A stretch of 8,739 nucleotides of DNA from positions 1 to 8,739 of the forward strand of contig JAAYAV010000223.1 in NCBI GenBank assembly GCA_012719195.1, written 5' to 3'. Position numbers and translations under genes: made by a program. Under the pieces are notes generated by a model that had not been told where the DNA came from, searched no databases, and worked only from the letters and a program-made list of their open reading frames with translations. Positions 5,434-8,739 of this stretch are shown here, one piece after another (position 1 is the stretch's first letter; each line of letters starts with the position of its first letter). This DNA comes from Anaerolineae bacterium. Lineage in GTDB: Bacteria > Chloroflexota > Anaerolineae > DRVO01.

Positions 5434-6855
5434 ATGAAGCACCGGATAACCAGACGCGGGTTGCTGGGTGGAATGGGAGCAATGGCGGGCGCGGCGGTGC
5501 TTGCCGCATGCGCGGCCACACCAGCCCCGGCGGGCGAGCAGGAGCCCGCGCCTACCGCTGAGGCCGTGGCAGAGGGGGCAGGCGCCGCTCCGGCGGGCGA
5601 GGTCGTGGAGCTGACCTTCCAGCACTTCTTCCAGAGCCCTGAGCTTTGGGAGACCGCCTTCGTGCCCATCTTCGCGCACATCGAAGAGACCCTTGGCGTG
5701 AAGATCAACCACATCCCTACCCCGTACGGCGAGATGTCCACCAAGCTCCTGACGCTCGTGGCCGGCGGTACGCCCCCTGACCTCACTTCGCTCGGCAACA
5801 CGGTTCTCACCGATGTAGCCAAGCGGGGGGCGCTCCTACCGCTAGACGACAGGATTGCCGCTGATCCTCCTTGCCCAATGGAGGACATCATGCCTTCCCG
5901 GATCGTGGACAACACCTGGGACGGCAAGCTCTATGGCATGCCCATCGACCAGGGATCAGACGGTCTCTACTACAATACGGCCATCTTCGACGCGGCGGGC
6001 CTGGACTATCCCAATCCCGACTGGACCTGGGACCAGCTGGTCGAGACCGCGCTGGCGCTTACCGTGGACGAGGCGGGCCGACCGGCCACTGATCCTGGGT
6101 TCGACCCGACCACCACCAAGCAGTGGGGCTTCCAGTTCGATACCAGTCTGCACCGCATGCACAACCTGGTGACCAGTCTGTCCGGCAACGAGGCTTGGTT
6201 CGACAAGGACATCACCGTTTGCCAGATGGACAGCCCCGAGATTGTGGAAGCTTTGCAGTACCTCATAGACCTGCGGTGCGTCCATCACGTGGCGCCGACG
6301 ACGGAGCAAGCGGCTGGAGTCGAAGGTCTCGCGGGCGGCATCTTCCCGTTCGGCCTGGGCTACTTCGCCATGCAATTCGCTTGGGTCGGAATGACCTCAG
6401 CCCTCAAGCTTGAAGGCGTCAAGATTGGCACGGACTGGGATGTCACCACGTACCCGAAGGGCAAGATGGCCGTGGCCAGCTCCAGTGGCCAGGGCTTCCC
6501 CATCGTCAAGGACTCGAAGCACCCCGACGAGGCCTGGGCGGTGATCAAGGAATTCATGACCGAGAACGTCATGAAGATGCTGGGCCAGAACGGCGCCTGG
6601 ATGCCGGCCCGGATCTCGATGGCCAGGTACGGTCAGCCGGCCGATGGCGTGCCCGAGCACTATTCGGAGGCGTTCATCGATCCGGTTTCCGAGTACGGCT
6701 TCTCCAAGTGGTGGTACGTGCCCGGTTGGAGCGAGTGGGACCAGACCATCACCAACGAGGTCGATCCTTGCTGGCTATGCCAGCGGTCGGCCAAGGAAGC
6801 GGTGGACACGTTTGTGCCTATCGTCAACGAGATGGTGGAGAAGCGGGAGCGCTGA
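5434..6855 (+). CDS. Family 1 extracellular solute-binding lipoprotein of a carbohydrate-type (CUT1) ABC importer, Tat-exported
   Basis: ATG 5434 has a clear GAGGAGG (5422-5428) five bases upstream. Upstream in-frame codons would bury the signal peptide, so this start is firm. The protein has 473 residues. The N-terminus shows a twin-arginine motif (TRRGLLG, 6-12), a small hydrophobic stretch and a lipobox LAAC with lipidated Cys26. It would thus be exported folded and anchored in the membrane. An Ala/Pro/Glu-rich linker (27-56) tethers the binding domain (about 57-473). That domain has family features: GGTPPDL (111-117), YGMPIDQGSDGLYYN (167-181), the WTWDQLV segment (198-204) and NGAWMPAR (386-393). 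Family members deliver sugars, oligosaccharides or glycerol phosphates to the permeases; the substrate cannot be read from sequence. It is the first gene of the operon. Five cysteines besides the lipid one (147, 263, 282, 446, 449) are unusual, and two form a CWLC motif near the C-terminus. Confidence 0.93.
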   Translation: MKHRITRRGLLGGMGAMAGAAVLAACAATPAPAGEQEPAPTAEAVAEGAGAAPAGEVVELTFQHFFQSPELWETAFVPIFAHIEETLGVKINHIPTPYGEMSTKLLTLVAGGTPPDLTSLGNTVLTDVAKRGALLPLDDRIAADPPCPMEDIMPSRIVDNTWDGKLYGMPIDQGSDGLYYNTAIFDAAGLDYPNPDWTWDQLVETALALTVDEAGRPATDPGFDPTTTKQWGFQFDTSLHRMHNLVTSLSGNEAWFDKDITVCQMDSPEIVEALQYLIDLRCVHHVAPTTEQAAGVEGLAGGIFPFGLGYFAMQFAWVGMTSALKLEGVKIGTDWDVTTYPKGKMAVASSSGQGFPIVKDSKHPDEAWAVIKEFMTENVMKMLGQNGAWMPARISMARYGQPADGVPEHYSEAFIDPVSEYGFSKWWYVPGWSEWDQTITNEVDPCWLCQRSAKEAVDTFVPIVNEMVEKRER

Positions 6856-6868
6856 TCCACCGGTGCGG

Positions 6869-6909
6869 CGGGCCCTGTCGATGAGGGAGGTCCTCACCGG
6901 CAGGGCCCG
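6869..6909 (+). terminator. Strong intercistronic hairpin (attenuator or 3'-end stabiliser) after the solute-binding protein gene
   Basis: Bases 6869-6880 pair with 6898-6909 (12 bp, one G-U). After one A/C mismatch, TGAGG (6882-6886) pairs with CCTCA (6892-6896) around a 5-base loop. The tail GTTTCGTT is only moderately U-rich, so this may be a leaky terminator or a structure protecting the upstream message. Such hairpins between a binding-protein gene and its permease genes commonly give extra binding protein relative to permease. The stem is read directly; its effect is inferred. The 155-bp gap to the next start (6856-7010) holds no other clear element. Confidence 0.6.
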
Positions 6910-7010
6910 GTTTCGTTCGCGGGCGGGGATCGAAGTGCCATCTGGGAGAGCGAAGGTCTGTCCTCGAAGGGGAGTGAGATTGGCGGAACGGACAACGGGA
7001 GTGCGCGACT

Positions 7011-7931
7011 GTGGCTGAAGCCTTGAGTGTCTCGGGAGGCCGCCGGACGCTCAACCTTAGTGTGCGGGCCAGGGAAGGGCTTGATGCCTACGTGATGCTC
7101 CTTCCCTGGGTGGTAGGGTTTGTGCTTCTGGAGGCGGGCCCATTCGTCGCCTCGCTGGGGCTCTCGTTTACCAAGTGGGATATGTTCTCTAGTCCCGTCT
7201 GGGTCGGTCTGAGCAACTACCAGGATATGGTTGCTGACAGGCTCATGGGGATGGCCGTCTTCAACACCGTATACTACACCTTCATCCTGATACCTCTGCA
7301 GGTGTTGGCCACCCTCGCCATGAGCTTGGCGCTGAATATGAAGGTCAGGGGCATCAGATGGTACAGGACCCTGTACTATCTCCCGTCGATCACGCCGGCG
7401 GTCGCGAATGCTCTTCTCTGGATGCTCATCTTCCAGCCTGAGTTCGGCATAGCGAACTTCGTGTTGCAGAAGCTAGGGCTGCCGAGGCAGCTTTGGCTCC
7501 TCGATATCCGGCTGGCGAAGCCGAGCTTGATCATCATGAGCCTCTCGCTCGTCGGTGGCAGCATGCCGGTCATGCTGGCCGGCCTTCAGGGGATTTCGAC
7601 GGAGCTATATGAGGCGGCGCGGATCGATGGTGCTGGGCGCTGGCAACTCCTGCGGCGAGTCACCCTGCCCCTGCTGACTCCGGTGATTTTCTTCATCACG
7701 GTCACAGGCATAATCGGCTCATTCCAGGTGTTCACCAGTGCGTTCCTCGCTACCAACGGGGGTCCGCAGAATGCCACCCTCTTCTACGTTCTGCTCCTGT
7801 ACCGGAACGCGTTCCAGTACTTCAAGATGGGGTACTCCTGCGCCATGGCCTGGGCGCTCTTCGTGGTGATCCTCGCCTTCACGGTCCTGCAGTTCTGGTT
7901 ATCGAGCAAGTGGGTGCACTATGAGACCTAG
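7011..7931 (+). CDS. ABC importer permease, MalF/UgpA type (binding-protein-dependent, CUT1)
   Basis: The chosen start is GTG 7011 with a modest GGGAG at 6997-7001; no in-frame ATG lies nearby upstream. The 306-residue inner-membrane protein has about six hydrophobic spans, at roughly 27-52, 84-108, 124-142, 171-193, 222-245 and 276-298. The cytoplasmic EAA loop that contacts the ATPase is intact: EAARIDGAG (201-209) ending in LP at 219-220. The N-terminal ARxGLDAYVMLLPW-like entry and the SFTKWD and VGLSNYQ segments are typical of the first permease of sugar and glycerol-3-phosphate importers. It would pair with the product of the next gene to form the translocation channel. It follows the binding-protein gene after a hairpin-bearing gap and precedes the second permease by 23 bp, so they are probably co-transcribed. 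The subfamily substrate is not determinable. Confidence 0.93.
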   Translation: MAEALSVSGGRRTLNLSVRAREGLDAYVMLLPWVVGFVLLEAGPFVASLGLSFTKWDMFSSPVWVGLSNYQDMVADRLMGMAVFNTVYYTFILIPLQVLATLAMSLALNMKVRGIRWYRTLYYLPSITPAVANALLWMLIFQPEFGIANFVLQKLGLPRQLWLLDIRLAKPSLIIMSLSLVGGSMPVMLAGLQGISTELYEAARIDGAGRWQLLRRVTLPLLTPVIFFITVTGIIGSFQVFTSAFLATNGGPQNATLFYVLLLYRNAFQYFKMGYSCAMAWALFVVILAFTVLQFWLSSKWVHYET

Positions 7932-7954
7932 TAGTCAGACCGTGGAGGGAATGA

Positions 7955-8739
7955 ATGTCTGAAGGTGTCCCGGCGATTCCCGTAGCACGCAGTGCCGAAC
8001 CGAACGGCGCCGGCGAGCACCCGCGTTCAAGGGCCGGAAGGAAGCCGCAGTGGGGCAGCATACTGGTGCATGCCATTCTGCTGGGTGGCGGGCTGTTGAT
8101 GCTCCTGCCCTTCCTGTGGACGGTCTCGACCTCGCTCAAGCTGCCCGGTGCGGCGCTGGACTGGCCGCCCAACCTGATTCCCGATCACATCACCTTCGAG
8201 AACTACCGGCGGATCTGGGAGGTTGCGCCCTTCGCTCTCTACACGCGCAACTCGGTGATCATATCGGCCCTGCGTGTGCTTGGTTCGATAATGAGCGCGA
8301 CGATGGTGGGGTTCGCCTTCGCGCGCCTGCGCTTCCCGGGCAGAGAGCCTCTCTTCCTGATCTGCCTTTCGACGATGATGCTACCGTTCTTCGTCACCAT
8401 GATCCCGGCCTATGCGCTCTTCCGCATTCTCGGCTGGATCGATACGTTCCTGCCTCTCACGGTGGGAGCTTGGTTGGGGCCGTCGTTCTACGTGTTCCTC
8501 AGCAGGCAGTTCATGCGTACTCTGCCGATGGACTATGACGAGGCAGCCCGCATCGACGGAGCGGGCAACTGGCGGATCTGGTGGTCGGTTATCCTGCCCA
8601 ACTCCAAGTCCGTCATAGCGACGATCGGTATATTCGCGTTCCGAGCGAGTTGGGATGATTTCCTCGGTCCGCTCATCTTCCTGAACTCCCAGCGGAACTT
8701 CACCCTGGCGTTGGGGCTCCGGAGCTTCCAGGGCTACTA
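7955..8739 (+). CDS. ABC importer permease, MalG/UgpE type (CUT1), 3' truncated by the window
   Basis: ATG 7955 follows GGAGGGA (7943-7949) closely. A competing ATG at 7951 is out of frame and stops after three codons. The window holds 261 residues and the frame is still open at the edge; relatives are about 280-310 aa, so roughly the last membrane span is missing. A polar, Pro/Arg-rich N-terminal tail of about 32 residues precedes the first span (about 34-58). Further spans lie near 98-122, 131-158, 163-184 and 217-237. The EAA loop reads DEAARIDGAGNWRIWWSVILP (195-215), intact. FENYRRIWE (81-89), NSVIIS (99-104), FARLRFPGRE (122-131) and SWDDFLGPL (232-240) are typical of the second permease in these importers. 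It would form a heterodimer with the upstream permease. No ATPase gene is visible; it may lie downstream or be a shared ATPase encoded elsewhere. Confidence 0.92.
   Translation, partial: MSEGVPAIPVARSAEPNGAGEHPRSRAGRKPQWGSILVHAILLGGGLLMLLPFLWTVSTSLKLPGAALDWPPNLIPDHITFENYRRIWEVAPFALYTRNSVIISALRVLGSIMSATMVGFAFARLRFPGREPLFLICLSTMMLPFFVTMIPAYALFRILGWIDTFLPLTVGAWLGPSFYVFLSRQFMRTLPMDYDEAARIDGAGNWRIWWSVILPNSKSVIATIGIFAFRASWDDFLGPLIFLNSQRNFTLALGLRSFQGY

Noticed and set aside
7951..7962. ATG 7951 as start of the second permease
   Set aside because: It is out of frame with the permease and stops after three codons (Met-Asn-Val); ATG 7955 is in frame and well placed after GGAGGGA.
1..8739. Insertion sequences, tRNA or rRNA genes, attachment sites
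   Set aside because: I saw no transposase, terminal inverted repeats, tRNA-like cloverleaf or rRNA sequence; gene packing and base composition look uniform.

Overview
The window is about 8.7 kb of GC-rich bacterial DNA. It carries six genes: a 3' gene fragment, four complete genes, and a 5' gene fragment cut by the right edge. Several features suggest Chloroflexota, though this is inferred from protein style and no marker gene is present. The evidence is the Tat-type sugar-binding lipoprotein with an Ala/Pro/Glu-rich linker, the hybrid kinase with a pseudo-receiver before a true receiver, and the small regulator whose N-terminal helix-turn-helix segment resembles sigma region 4.

Layout. Positions 1-258 (+) are the C-terminal S1 RNA-binding domain of a Tex-type accessory factor. 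It converges on a minus-strand YibE/F-family membrane protein (255-1676), and the two stop codons share one CTAG palindrome. The YibE/F protein has an extra C-terminal domain that looks like a FeoC-type winged helix with four cysteines. A 213-bp gap (1677-1889) with inverted repeats and a good extended -10 separates it from a divergent membrane-bound hybrid histidine kinase (1890-4130, +). The kinase converges on, and overlaps by 44 bp, a minus-strand protein (4087-5289) made of an HTH-like N-terminus, a degenerate ATPase-like middle and an intact receiver domain.

The 144-bp gap at 5290-5433 separates this regulator from a carbohydrate-type ABC importer operon on the plus strand. That operon has a Tat/lipoprotein solute-binding protein (5434-6855), a strong intercistronic hairpin (6869-6909), a MalF/UgpA-type permease (7011-7931) and a MalG/UgpE-type permease (7955 to the edge). 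No ATPase gene is in view.

The most striking non-coding signal is in that divergent gap. Four copies of the heptamer TGTCACC start at 5292, 5303, 5314 and 5325, exactly 11 bp apart, and the last copy is inverted. The geometry is that of an OmpR/PhoB-type operator and closely resembles a Pho box. On the minus strand the same repeats form the leader and ribosome-binding site of the receiver protein.

A plausible reading is that the kinase and the receiver protein form a signalling pair next to the importer they may help control. That functional link is inference from gene order only.
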